Below, in pieces: positions 1 to 7,777 of a DNA stretch of 64,000 bases. The stretch's first letter is position 1, and each line of letters begins with the position of its first letter. Under the pieces are notes generated by a model, which worked only from the letters and a program-made list of their open reading frames with translations, was not told the DNA's origin and did no database searches. The DNA is from Butyrivibrio fibrisolvens. GTDB lineage: Bacteria; Bacillota; Clostridia; Lachnospirales; Lachnospiraceae. Made by a program: the position numbers and the translations under genes. The DNA lies in the NCBI RefSeq assembly GCF_023206215.1, contig NZ_CP065800.1, positions 186,001 to 250,000 of the forward strand. The letters run 5' to 3'.

Positions 1-392
1 ACCTTTACATATTCGTTAAGGTCTACTTCGATAGGACGAGACTTAAGGTAGAATACTACTCCACCTACAGCAGCTACTACTAAAACAAGAAGGATGATGA
101 TAGGAATAAGGATCTTCTTAACACCCTTTCCACCCTTTTTGCCATCGTTTACAGAAGCTGCCGGATCAGGTACTCCTGCATAGATGTTCTCAGACTGCTG
201 GAAATTAGCGTTCTGGAACTGTGCGCCGTCTGCCGGCTGTCCAAAATTGTTCTGGAAATTATCCTGAGCACCGTTCTGCGCAAATTCATTTGCTGCAGGA
301 GCCTGGCTTTCAGGAAGAATTACTTTGGTTCCGCATTCGCTACAAAAGAGAGTACCCTCTTGTATCTCTGCGCCGCAATTAGTGCATTTCAT
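1..392 (-). CDS. Zinc-ribbon membrane protein (partial, C-terminus outside window)
   Basis: The reading frame is open from an ATG at 392 to the window edge, about 130 codons. It begins MKCTNCGAEI and carries two CxxC pairs (CTNC and CSEC, about 15 residues apart), which is a classic small zinc ribbon. A Gln/Asn/Ala-rich linker of about 60 residues follows, then a Lys/Gly-rich stretch, then one hydrophobic transmembrane segment (about residues 93-115, KILIPIIILLVLVVAAVGG). The C-terminal, presumably extracellular, part lies outside the window. AGGGAGGG sits about 7 bases before the ATG. Proteins with this architecture are common in Firmicutes and usually carry an unknown extracytoplasmic domain, so function cannot be given from this half. 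Confidence 0.85.
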   Translation of the reverse strand, partial: MKCTNCGAEIQEGTLFCSECGTKVILPESQAPAANEFAQNGAQDNFQNNFGQPADGAQFQNANFQQSENIYAGVPDPAASVNDGKKGGKGVKKILIPIIILLVLVVAAVGGVVFYLKSRPIEVDLNEYVK

Positions 393-657
393 AAAAATTC
401 CCTCCCTAAAATGCTACGTTAAATAGTTTATACTCTGTAATAAAAAGTTACTGAATATCCTTGTTATCCACAGACGCTTGACATTATATCATAGTAATAT
501 AATATTGAAAACCCGTCATTTTGACGTTTCATCGTACAAAAATGGCGTTCTGTCAGAATTCAGCCCTTGTATATTTTTCTGAAATGACAGTACAACTTTT
601 TTTCACCCCCATGCAAAATACATAGACGGTCAATAGTTCATATGCAAAGTCTGTCAA
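393..657. other. Intergenic gap, AT-rich
   Basis: This gap separates the start of the zinc-ribbon gene from the end of the GH28 gene. Apart from the putative promoter at 483-511 I see no ORF and no strong terminator hairpin. Confidence 0.5.
483..511 (-). promoter_or_regulatory. Putative promoter of the zinc-ribbon gene
   Basis: Read on the minus strand this contains TATGATATAAT, a perfect -10 hexamer with an extended TG. The -35 region is poor (TTTTCA). It lies about 95 bases upstream of the ATG at 392, in an AT-rich gap. Confidence 0.4.
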
Positions 658-2187
658 TCATCCAAAACTTATATTCTCAAAACTGATGCCCTTGCAGTGC
701 TGCATGCAGATCGACTGAACCTTACGGTCTTCTATCACTATATCCTTGAATTTAAGATTCTTGATCTCATATCCCTCTTCATCGAATCCATACAGTTCTA
801 TTGCAGGTGATTCCTTGATACCGCCACCTTCAAAATCATGCTGATCTGTATAATGTCCCTGAATGTATACTCTTTCAAATAAGCAGTTTTCAAAAACAGG
901 AGGATGAGGTGATACCCTCTCTCCATCATCATTGTAGAGTACAGAATGCATAAGGATTCTGGAAGTATGGCAGTCTGATACATGAATATCTCTTACATAT
1001 GCGCCTCTTTTCTTAGTACCCTTGATCTCAATTCCGCACCATGAATCTGACAGGTCGCAGTCCCATATCCTGACATCAGATACGCCGCCGCTCATCTCAG
1101 AACCTATACATATGCCGTGTCCCATCTTGGATACGCAGTCAAATACTCTGATATGCTCCGAGGGACGATTCACTATATTACCCTCAGGATTTTTGCCGGA
1201 TTTTATGGCAACGCCGTCATCCCCTGTATTAAATACAGTAGCAAAAAGCGTGCAGTTAGTAGATGAGTCAGGATCCCAGCCATCTCCATTCCACACGCCA
1301 TATGAATTAATAGTAACATGATCTGTGACTATATCATCGCAATATATCATGTGTACATTCCAGCATGCACCATCACTTAGGGTCACTCCTGTGATTCTTA
1401 CATTAGAACAGTTACTAAGATTTATAAGACGCGGACGTACTCTTCCCTGAATAGTATGATCTGTCTCATATTCCTTGATCTTATCTCCAAGAGATTCAAG
1501 ATATTCTTTCTGTTTATGAGTTTCATCTTCTATAATGGCCATTCCCAGCTTCTGACCACCGGATCGTATCTCGCCCTTACCTCTTATGAGGATATTACTA
1601 CAGTTAGGCCCGCTGTTATGATCGAGCTCTCCGGCATTTAGAAGTGATGAATAGCTCATATTCTCAATTCCTTCGAACCTGCTTTTTATAATAGGAAGAT
1701 AGTCATGAAAGTCTGCTGTTCCATGGAGTATAGCACCCTCATCAAGATATATCTCCATATCCGAATGAAGACGCAGTGCCCCAGTCATATAATCCCCTTT
1801 TGGGAAAAAGATCTGATCGCCTTTACCGCAGTCATCGAAAGCCTTCTGGATCACTGATGTATTCATGGTCTTACCATCGCCAACGGCATTGTATGGAGCT
1901 TTGGTAACATCAATTCTTCGTTTGGTCTTAAGTGTTCTGACTTTAGCTATAGAGGTTTTTGCTTTGTTTTCTTCATTTGCTGTGTCTACTATATTGCTAT
2001 CCGCCAATAAAGCTTTAACTTCAACATGGTATTCTGTATCAGGTTCTAAATCCTCCCATGTATAATGAGTCTTAGCTGTATTAGAAGTCTCCCCATTTAT
2101 ACTGACTTCGTATTCAGAGACGTTCACACCCTCCTTATCCCACCATATGGTTATATCACTATCTGTAACCAGACTATGCAATTCCAT
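658..2187 (-). CDS. GH28 family (exo-)polygalacturonase with N-terminal fibronectin III domain
   Basis: This 509-residue protein should hydrolyse galacturonic-acid linkages in pectin fragments. Residues about 5-90 look like a fibronectin type III domain (SEYEVSINGE ... LEPDTEYHVEVKAL). The GH28 right-handed beta-helix follows, starting DVTKAPYNAVGDG. GH28 active-site motifs are present: NGDGWDPDSS (residues 300-309, canonical NTDGxDPDSS), GDDGVAIKSG (322-331, the paired catalytic Asp) and GHG (356-358). There is no signal peptide, so it probably works in the cytoplasm on imported oligosaccharides, as expected for exo-acting or oligogalacturonate-type members. It is the last gene of the pectin locus, 33 bases after the esterase gene. 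ATG at 2187 has AAAGGTGAT in front. Confidence 0.88.
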   Translation of the reverse strand: MELHSLVTDSDITIWWDKEGVNVSEYEVSINGETSNTAKTHYTWEDLEPDTEYHVEVKALLADSNIVDTANEENKAKTSIAKVRTLKTKRRIDVTKAPYNAVGDGKTMNTSVIQKAFDDCGKGDQIFFPKGDYMTGALRLHSDMEIYLDEGAILHGTADFHDYLPIIKSRFEGIENMSYSSLLNAGELDHNSGPNCSNILIRGKGEIRSGGQKLGMAIIEDETHKQKEYLESLGDKIKEYETDHTIQGRVRPRLINLSNCSNVRITGVTLSDGACWNVHMIYCDDIVTDHVTINSYGVWNGDGWDPDSSTNCTLFATVFNTGDDGVAIKSGKNPEGNIVNRPSEHIRVFDCVSKMGHGICIGSEMSGGVSDVRIWDCDLSDSWCGIEIKGTKKRGAYVRDIHVSDCHTSRILMHSVLYNDDGERVSPHPPVFENCLFERVYIQGHYTDQHDFEGGGIKESPAIELYGFDEEGYEIKNLKFKDIVIEDRKVQSICMQHCKGISFENISFG

Positions 2188-2220
2188 ATCACCTTTATCC
2201 TCTCTACTTATTTTATGTTT

Positions 2221-3141
2221 TCAGTGGAGTCCGCGTATCCATGTAGCTGCCATGGATACCCATGCCGATGTCGAGGGCACGTATTCCTTGGCTGCCTGAA
2301 AATTGATATTGCCGCCGTCATTTAGAGCACTTTCCGGCATCGCCGATATAGTCCTCTCATCTCCAAGTGAAAGTCCATGCCCTCCCTTACGGAAGAGATG
2401 ATATTCTACGGGGATATTTTCCCTCATCAAAGCCTCTACAAGAAGCACCGAGTTCATAGGGTGAACACTACCATCTTCTGCAGTCCCCCAGATAAATGCA
2501 GGTGGGACATCCTTATTAACATGTTTCTCCAAAGATATATCATCAAGCATCTGCCTGTACCTATCTTCTGATTCATAATCTGCTGCAGTCCCTATGAGAT
2601 TTTCAATAGATCCAGTGTGTGCATATTCACCGGATGTGATAACAGGATAGCCCAGCATCATTCCGTTTGGGCGAAGCTCTTCTACATCAACATGCTTATC
2701 TTCCTTGGCCATACTATGAGCTATATCATATTCAAGCTGTTGCCTTACAAAGTCTTCCGACCATCTCTCGCAATAATTACATACAAGGTGACCACCTGCA
2801 GAGAATCCTACTGTATATATAGCATCAGGATCTATCTTGAACTCCTTAGCATGTCTTCTAAGATACAGATAAGCTCTTCCAAGCTGTATCAGAGCATCAG
2901 GATATCTTGCAGGTGCACATGAATAGCGAAGAACCGCTGCATTATATCCCATAGCCAGAAACTGCATAGCTACAGGATCTGCCTCTCTGTCTGAAGTATA
3001 AGCATATGCCCCGCCGGGACATACTATTACCATAGGTCTTACTCTCCAGGCAAAATTGTCGCTAAGATCCTGCAAGTGAATATGCAGTATAGCCTCCATT
3101 CCATGCTTTGTTCCACCAACTGCTGTAAAAATTGTTTTCAT
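2221..3141 (-). CDS. Alpha/beta hydrolase, acetyl-esterase-like (pectin/xylan oligosaccharide deacetylase candidate)
   Basis: This 306-residue serine hydrolase has the oxyanion-type CPGGAY motif near residue 42, the nucleophile elbow GFSAGGH (about 113-119), and a late GGHGL segment that supplies the catalytic His. The acidic residue probably lies in the WGTAEDGSVHP region. The arrangement matches the BD-FAE/Aes-like esterases found in polysaccharide utilisation operons, which remove acetyl groups. Without a signal peptide it should act on imported acetylated oligomers; rhamnogalacturonan-I and homogalacturonan are both acetylated. Its ribosome site is the AGG at the end of the dispersed repeat at 3147-3240, 7 bases before the ATG. 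The exact substrate is inferred from context. Confidence 0.8.
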   Translation of the reverse strand: MKTIFTAVGGTKHGMEAILHIHLQDLSDNFAWRVRPMVIVCPGGAYAYTSDREADPVAMQFLAMGYNAAVLRYSCAPARYPDALIQLGRAYLYLRRHAKEFKIDPDAIYTVGFSAGGHLVCNYCERWSEDFVRQQLEYDIAHSMAKEDKHVDVEELRPNGMMLGYPVITSGEYAHTGSIENLIGTAADYESEDRYRQMLDDISLEKHVNKDVPPAFIWGTAEDGSVHPMNSVLLVEALMRENIPVEYHLFRKGGHGLSLGDERTISAMPESALNDGGNINFQAAKEYVPSTSAWVSMAATWIRGLH

Positions 3142-3146
3142 TTTAT

Positions 3147-3240
3147 AACCTCATGTCACGAGCTATGCGAGTGGCTAATGGTTCAAATTGATGGAGCTCG
3201 CGCCATCAATTTGGTTTTGAAAGTGGAACACTTTCAAACT
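3147..3240 (-). repeat. Dispersed 5'-UTR hairpin element, copy A
   Basis: On the minus strand this reads, in order: a hairpin near TTTGAAAGTG/CACTTTCAAA with a TTC loop; a hairpin AAATTGATGG/CCATCAATTT with loop CGCGAGCT; a spacer; a GC-rich weak hairpin; then GTGACATGAGGTTA. The AGG lies 7 bases before the ATG at 3141 of the esterase gene. Related copies are at 7442-7537, 18371-18405, 19693-19787 and 35812-35900. Confidence 0.85.
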
Positions 3241-3247
3241 TATTCCT

Positions 3248-3880
3248 TCATTTATATGCGATTCTCTTAACATGGCTGTGATGCATATCCGTGATCCAGT
3301 CTACATCATCTGTTATCCATTCCATGATATCCAGCATATGCTTTTCCCATCTAATTGTAGACTCCTTTTCTTCTGCTGTCATCTCATGTTCCATAGAGGT
3401 ATCTATCTCGTCATAGCCAAAGATGAAGTCTCCTGCGTTCCATATTGAAAAATTGGAATCAGGGCCTTTTGTAACACTAGTTCTGGCACTTGCAAGTTCA
3501 TCATGGCGGCGCTTGTATTCTGCTGTATCTCCTTTTAACAGGTGAGTCATAAAGACCCTGTGCCTTATCATGGATTTATCTTCTCTTACAATGCCAAAAT
3601 CTTCATACATAAGAGCCATACCTTTTTCAAAATCACTCTTCCACTTAATAAGATCTTCTAAGGTATCAAGCACAGGCCCCAGGATTTTCGAAGTTGAAGG
3701 CTCTTTGTCACCAGACTCATAATACCCAAAGAAAAAAGTATCACAGTTCCATAGACTAAAATTAGTTACTCCGCTTTCTTTAATTTCTGCGCGCACGCTG
3801 TCCCAGTTACTTCCAAATATTTTAAGGAAGTCTCCAACCTTGCCTTCTTTGATCTCAAAAGAAAAACTATGTCTTTCCAT
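3248..3880 (-). CDS. Tandem-duplicated L-rhamnose mutarotase family protein
   Basis: This 210-residue protein contains two copies of the small RhaM/DUF718 ferredoxin-like fold. The first spans about residues 1-90 (MERHSFSFEIKEGKV ... GVTNFSLWNCDTFFFGYYE). The second spans about 105-210 (MIRHRVFMTHLLKGDTAEY ... DSNFSIWNAGDFIFGYDE). The family normally has one domain of about 104 residues that acts as a homodimer interconverting alpha and beta L-rhamnopyranose, so this looks like a covalent pseudo-dimer. Only the second half keeps a His in the helix (YKRRHDEL), so the halves may not be equally active. In this operon it would handle rhamnose freed by the GH105 and GH112 enzymes. AGGAGG precedes the ATG. 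Confidence 0.82.
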   Translation of the reverse strand: MERHSFSFEIKEGKVGDFLKIFGSNWDSVRAEIKESGVTNFSLWNCDTFFFGYYESGDKEPSTSKILGPVLDTLEDLIKWKSDFEKGMALMYEDFGIVREDKSMIRHRVFMTHLLKGDTAEYKRRHDELASARTSVTKGPDSNFSIWNAGDFIFGYDEIDTSMEHEMTAEEKESTIRWEKHMLDIMEWITDDVDWITDMHHSHVKRIAYK

Positions 3881-3902
3881 ACCCGCCTCCTATTATTTTC
3901 AT

Positions 3903-3971
3903 GAAAAAAAGCCAGCCTCAAGCGTGGATTTTCTTAAATCGTTTACTACATATACCACTGCCGGGCTGGCT
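3903..3971 (-). terminator. Intrinsic-terminator-like hairpin inside the pectin operon
   Basis: On the minus strand AGCCAGCC pairs with GGCTGGCT across a loop of about 46 bases and is followed by seven T. It falls between the GH112 gene (ending 3990) and the mutarotase start (3880), so it would reduce but not necessarily stop readthrough into the three distal genes. Confidence 0.7.
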
Positions 3972-3989
3972 ATTAAAACTTTAACTTCA

Positions 3990-6149
3990 TCAAGAAAGCT
4001 CATGTATCTGTGTTTCAAAAGGCTTTAAAGCCACATGGATATCGCCATCACTTGTCTTAATACTGGTTTCGGCATCCCTGTCAGTCTCATTCATTACTAC
4101 AAGTCTCTTAGCATTTGGATAGTATGCGCATTCTGTATCTGCATTATCTGTAAGATACAGAGCTTTTCCAAGATCTCCCTTGGCATAGAGCATGAGATTT
4201 AGAAGAAGCCTTGTATTTTCATTATTTACCTGGAAACTTGAAAGGTAGATGCCTTTTCCTTTACCAAAATCATGTATTGATATAGTGGGAAGTCCGCCTT
4301 CTTCTGCAAGAATATGAGCCTTACCATCTGTGATAAAGACATGATCCTTGCCTTTGACTCCTGCGCCTTCAGGGATAAGCCCATCCACTGTCTCTACAGT
4401 AAACTGCCACCTTCCGTGACATACCTTGGAGCCTCTGTCTATATCGATTCCAAGAACAGGAGCAAGCCTTAGGAAATTCTTGTATCCATTAAGCGCAGAA
4501 GGCTCATTGACACCAATAAGAATTCCGCCTTCGCCTGCCCATCTGAATATAAGTGATATCACTCTGTCATCTTCCCAGTTGTCACCACCGCTCCAGGCAT
4601 CTCCGGCCCGACCTGCATTGATAAGGATATCAACATCATCTAAAGCTCCATCAATGACATCATCAAAGTTTATAAACTTAACATCCACAGGAAGCCCCGC
4701 TAAGGCCTCATTGATATGGATAAGGTCATGCATATATGTCTCATGGAAATGTCCTGACAAAGTCCAGCTGCGAAGATGTCCCCAGCTATGAAGCACAGCA
4801 ACCTTGTAGGGAAGAGTATAAGGTTTTCCCTCTGCATGGAAAGACTTTATAAGTCTGAATTCATCTGCAACCTTCTCTATGTAATCATTAAACTCAGGCT
4901 GATCTTCTACAAGATGCAGGTACCCTCCAAGACCTATCCTGTCTACAGGTTCACGTAGAAGTGCACGCCTTACCCTGTTCCAGTACACTGCAGCATCCCT
5001 TGCAGGATCACCGCCTTCTGAGAATGTAGGTGCTCCGCCAAGACCTGTCGGGAAAAGATATGGATGCAGGCGAAGCTCATGAGTATTAGCCTTAGCTCCT
5101 GCACAAAGTCTTGCCTCATATCCGTTAAAGACACACTTGATAAGTCCGTCAAATCCGAATTCTTCAAATCTCTTAGAATAGGGTTCAACTCCTATCCAGC
5201 TGTCATCATAAAAGACATAGGCTTTTTTGCCATAAGAGTGAACCAGGTCTACGAGTTTTTTGCCATAAGATACTACAAACTGATTGGTAAAATCCATGTA
5301 GTCGAGAAGCTTTTTTGTAGGCGGCATGTGAGTCGGATGATTGCTTCCCTTATTTATAAAATCTTCTGATGTAAGTTCATATCCGTACTGCTTCTTGAAC
5401 TGCTCAAGTGCAAGGGGGCTTACAGTGAAGTCATAGCTGCCCCAGTCAGTATAGAGGTTTCTGTCTCTTTCATCAGATCCCCAGATCCATACAAAGTTAT
5501 AGAACATAGAGGTGAAGCGGACTACATTGGTAAGAGGATGCTCTTTGCACCAGTTGTCCATCCACTTGTAGAGGTATTCCTGCGCTTCATCAGATCTTGG
5601 GTCAACAGGTATAAGATGATCTGATGTCCAGTTATTGGTCACATGATTGTACATGTTGATCTCTTCCCACTTACGATATGCAAGGAAGTTAACTGTATAT
5701 TCATGAAAAGGCTCTGTAGTCTTGATCACCACATGATCAAGCTCCTTCTCATAATTCCACAACCGCTTTGGAACTTCCATATTCGTAGTCCTGTCAAAAA
5801 CCTGCCACAGCTCTACAGATTCCTTACTCTGGTTGACTTCAAACTGCTGTGTAAAATAGCCGTCAAGAAGATGTATTGACAGAAAATCACCCTCGGCGAT
5901 CTTGGGCATACTCTGCAAAAAAGTCTGCTGCATGTTGGATGGATGTTTTCTGATCCAGTCGTTATGGTCTCTTATGATACAAACTGTAGAATATATGTCA
6001 TATCCTGCTTCTAATATTTCCGGGGACAGCTGCGTTCCATCACTGTCTCTTATAACATCTGCTCCCCATTTTTGTGCCATCTTAAGAGTAAGATCTTCGT
6101 ATCCGGATTCACCCGGTAATGTAAAACTCCCCTTCAGCTTATTGGTCAT
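3990..6149 (-). CDS. GH112 phosphorylase, probably D-galactosyl-beta-1,4-L-rhamnose phosphorylase
   Basis: This 719-residue protein has the length and sequence of GH112 beta-galactoside phosphorylases (galacto-N-biose/lacto-N-biose phosphorylase family). FYDDSWIGVEPYS (about residues 313-325) contains the Asp aligned with the general acid of the bifidobacterial enzyme; GLGGYLHLVED and HSWGHLRSWTLSGHFHE are further family signatures. GH112 has members acting on Gal-beta-1,3-HexNAc and others acting on Gal-beta-1,4-L-rhamnose. The latter disaccharide is the branch point of galactan side chains on rhamnogalacturonan-I. Adjacent GH105 and rhamnose mutarotase genes favour the rhamnose-specific activity, giving galactose-1-phosphate and rhamnose without spending ATP. 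No signal peptide. Specificity is inference; family assignment is firm. Confidence 0.88.
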   Translation of the reverse strand: MTNKLKGSFTLPGESGYEDLTLKMAQKWGADVIRDSDGTQLSPEILEAGYDIYSTVCIIRDHNDWIRKHPSNMQQTFLQSMPKIAEGDFLSIHLLDGYFTQQFEVNQSKESVELWQVFDRTTNMEVPKRLWNYEKELDHVVIKTTEPFHEYTVNFLAYRKWEEINMYNHVTNNWTSDHLIPVDPRSDEAQEYLYKWMDNWCKEHPLTNVVRFTSMFYNFVWIWGSDERDRNLYTDWGSYDFTVSPLALEQFKKQYGYELTSEDFINKGSNHPTHMPPTKKLLDYMDFTNQFVVSYGKKLVDLVHSYGKKAYVFYDDSWIGVEPYSKRFEEFGFDGLIKCVFNGYEARLCAGAKANTHELRLHPYLFPTGLGGAPTFSEGGDPARDAAVYWNRVRRALLREPVDRIGLGGYLHLVEDQPEFNDYIEKVADEFRLIKSFHAEGKPYTLPYKVAVLHSWGHLRSWTLSGHFHETYMHDLIHINEALAGLPVDVKFINFDDVIDGALDDVDILINAGRAGDAWSGGDNWEDDRVISLIFRWAGEGGILIGVNEPSALNGYKNFLRLAPVLGIDIDRGSKVCHGRWQFTVETVDGLIPEGAGVKGKDHVFITDGKAHILAEEGGLPTISIHDFGKGKGIYLSSFQVNNENTRLLLNLMLYAKGDLGKALYLTDNADTECAYYPNAKRLVVMNETDRDAETSIKTSDGDIHVALKPFETQIHELS

Positions 6150-6217
6150 AACTATCTATCCTCGTCGTTTTATGATGATAAGTCTCTCCCTTGCAGCAGA
6201 AACTTCCGGTTTTAAGA

Positions 6218-7276
6218 TCAAAGTGCTCCGTCACTTCTAAGATTGCCGTATTCCAAAAGGCCTGCCAGAAATGCAAGTGCAAGTCCCTGTCCCCATCCCT
6301 GCATCCAGTCGCGGCTTATATTCCTATATCCATCCCTGTCTTTCATCACAGCTGTTCCACCGGACACATTCATAACACGGCCCTGAGGTGATATGTTTGC
6401 AAGTATACCTTTGATCGATTTATTTATATATTTGATATGAAGTGGATTACCTTTAGAAAGCATTGCTGCAGCTATTCCAGCAGATGCTGATATCTCTTCA
6501 TATGACTCAGGATCATCCAAGATAGTACGCCATAGACCGTTCTCAGTCTGAACCGTTTTAAGAGCTGATAACTGTTCATTGAGTGATCCTACTATGTCCA
6601 GAAACTGCGGATACAGATATGCTTCCGGAAGGATGTGACCTACCTGCGACATAGTAAATGCAGCCCAAGCATTGGCTCTTCCCCAATAGAATCCTGACAT
6701 ATGATCCTTGGTGATATTGTTATATCCGTGATAATAAAAGCCTGTATCCTTGTCCTGCAGATACTTTATATGCCAGTAGTACTGATTCAGCGCATCATTT
6801 ATAAGATCTTCATCCTTTTCATGAACTCCGACTCTTAATAAGAAAAAAGCTGCCATGAAAAGAGTATCTGCCCAGCACTGCTCCGGGAAATCATTATTGG
6901 CTGATACTGTATGCTGAAGAACATTATCACCAAATCTAAGAGCTTCATTTTCGAGATAATCTACCTTACTCATTACGATGTCCCAGTATCTCTCGTCACC
7001 TGTCGCATCGTATAACGTTATAAGGCAGTGTCCCATAGCACAGGTATTGACTGTCCATACCTTAGGAAGTCCAAGCTCATCTACATATTCATCTATTCTG
7101 TCTTTTAATACATCAAGATATTCTTTTTTCTTAGTAACTTCATAGGCTTTGGCAATTCCGTAATATGCTACTCCGCAGGGCCAGTCCCATGTAAGGTCCA
7201 TGCTCATTGTTTTGTCAACTATATGATCGATCGTATCCTCTACGATCTTTTGGTCGAATTCAAGTGATGTCATCAT
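6218..7276 (-). CDS. GH105 unsaturated rhamnogalacturonyl hydrolase
   Basis: The protein resembles YteR/RhiN: an (alpha/alpha)6-barrel that removes the 4,5-unsaturated galacturonate left by rhamnogalacturonan lyases, exposing rhamnose. Visible family signatures are WDWPCGVAYYGI, CWADTLFMAAFFL (this Asp aligns with the catalytic Asp of YteR), FYWGRANAWAAFTMSQ and DWMQGWGQGLALAFLAG. The frame is open to an ATG at 7327, but that codon has no ribosome site. GAGAGGAG lies just before tandem ATGs at 7276/7273, so I start there (about 352 residues, typical for the family). It is cytoplasmic. It precedes the GH112 gene by 68 bases and follows a 500-base structured gap. Confidence 0.88.
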   Translation of the reverse strand: MMTSLEFDQKIVEDTIDHIVDKTMSMDLTWDWPCGVAYYGIAKAYEVTKKKEYLDVLKDRIDEYVDELGLPKVWTVNTCAMGHCLITLYDATGDERYWDIVMSKVDYLENEALRFGDNVLQHTVSANNDFPEQCWADTLFMAAFFLLRVGVHEKDEDLINDALNQYYWHIKYLQDKDTGFYYHGYNNITKDHMSGFYWGRANAWAAFTMSQVGHILPEAYLYPQFLDIVGSLNEQLSALKTVQTENGLWRTILDDPESYEEISASAGIAAAMLSKGNPLHIKYINKSIKGILANISPQGRVMNVSGGTAVMKDRDGYRNISRDWMQGWGQGLALAFLAGLLEYGNLRSDGAL

Positions 7277-7390
7277 TCTCCTCTCAGGTAGTAATACCGC
7301 TATATGTAATTCTGAATCAAATATCATTTTTTATTTTTTAAATAATGACTATAAAAAAGAAGATTCCGAAAGTTACCTTTTACAGCACAT

Positions 7391-7441
7391 TCAGCTGTAG
7401 GTTCCATTAACCAGCTGAAAATCACTGTTTTTATTCATCAT
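7391..7441 (-). other. Possible 16-residue leader peptide ORF
   Basis: ATG-ATG directly follows copy B of the hairpin element and opens a frame MMNKNSDFQLVNGTYS then TGA. Counted to the second ATG, the AGG spacing (6 bases) is the same as at the real genes served by other copies. It may be a leader peptide or the remnant of a lost gene start. Confidence 0.25.
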
Positions 7442-7537
7442 TAACCTCATGTCGCGAGCAAAGCGAGTGACTAATGTTTCAAATTGATGGAGCTCGCGTC
7501 ATCAATTTGGGTTTGAAAGTGGAACACTTTCAAACTT
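7442..7537 (-). repeat. Dispersed 5'-UTR hairpin element, copy B
   Basis: It has the same order of parts as copy A: GTTTGAAAGTG/CACTTTCAAAC hairpin, AAATTGATG/CATCAATTT hairpin, GTCACTCGC-TTT-GCTCGCGAC, then ATGAGGTTA. It is the only copy followed by a very short ORF rather than a full gene. Confidence 0.85.
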
Positions 7538-7667
7538 TACACTTATTACTTAACGCTATTATTTGATTTTGTATTTATAGTCATTATTTAAAACATAAAG
7601 AAAAGATATATCATAACAATTAAATTCACACACTTAGCATTTACACTTCGTTTACTCTTTTTAAAGT

Positions 7668-7711
7668 GATCCCCGGGCCGCTCCAAGATTTAGCCCGAGG
7701 ATCTTCTTTTT
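7668..7711. terminator. Hairpin after the solute-binding-protein gene
   Basis: GATCCCCGGGC (7668-7678) pairs with GCCCGAGGATC (7693-7703). A T-rich tail follows on the plus side, while on the minus (transcribed) side the tail is ACTTTAAAAAG, so it may act more as an mRNA 3'-end stabiliser or partial terminator. Confidence 0.55.
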
Positions 7712-7777
7712 AGAAATGTGATTGTCACAAAGATGGAGCTGTTTATTTATTTAAGAAAGGGTAAGTATGAAAACATA

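Larger units (their letters stand above)
7337..7592 (-). other. 256-bp region bounded by a perfect 19-bp inverted repeat
   Basis: TTTAAATAATGACTATAAA at 7337-7355 is exactly complementary to 7574-7592. The bounded DNA contains copy B of the dispersed hairpin element, a 16-codon ORF and a TTCAGCTG/CAGCTGAA hairpin (about 7391-7420). It lies in the leader between the solute-binding-protein gene and GH105. It could be a large multi-stem RNA whose ends pair, or a MITE-like insertion. Confidence 0.65.

Noticed and set aside
3903..3971. Riboswitch before the mutarotase gene
   Set aside because: Only a single terminator-like stem with a large unstructured loop; no conserved aptamer sequence recognised.
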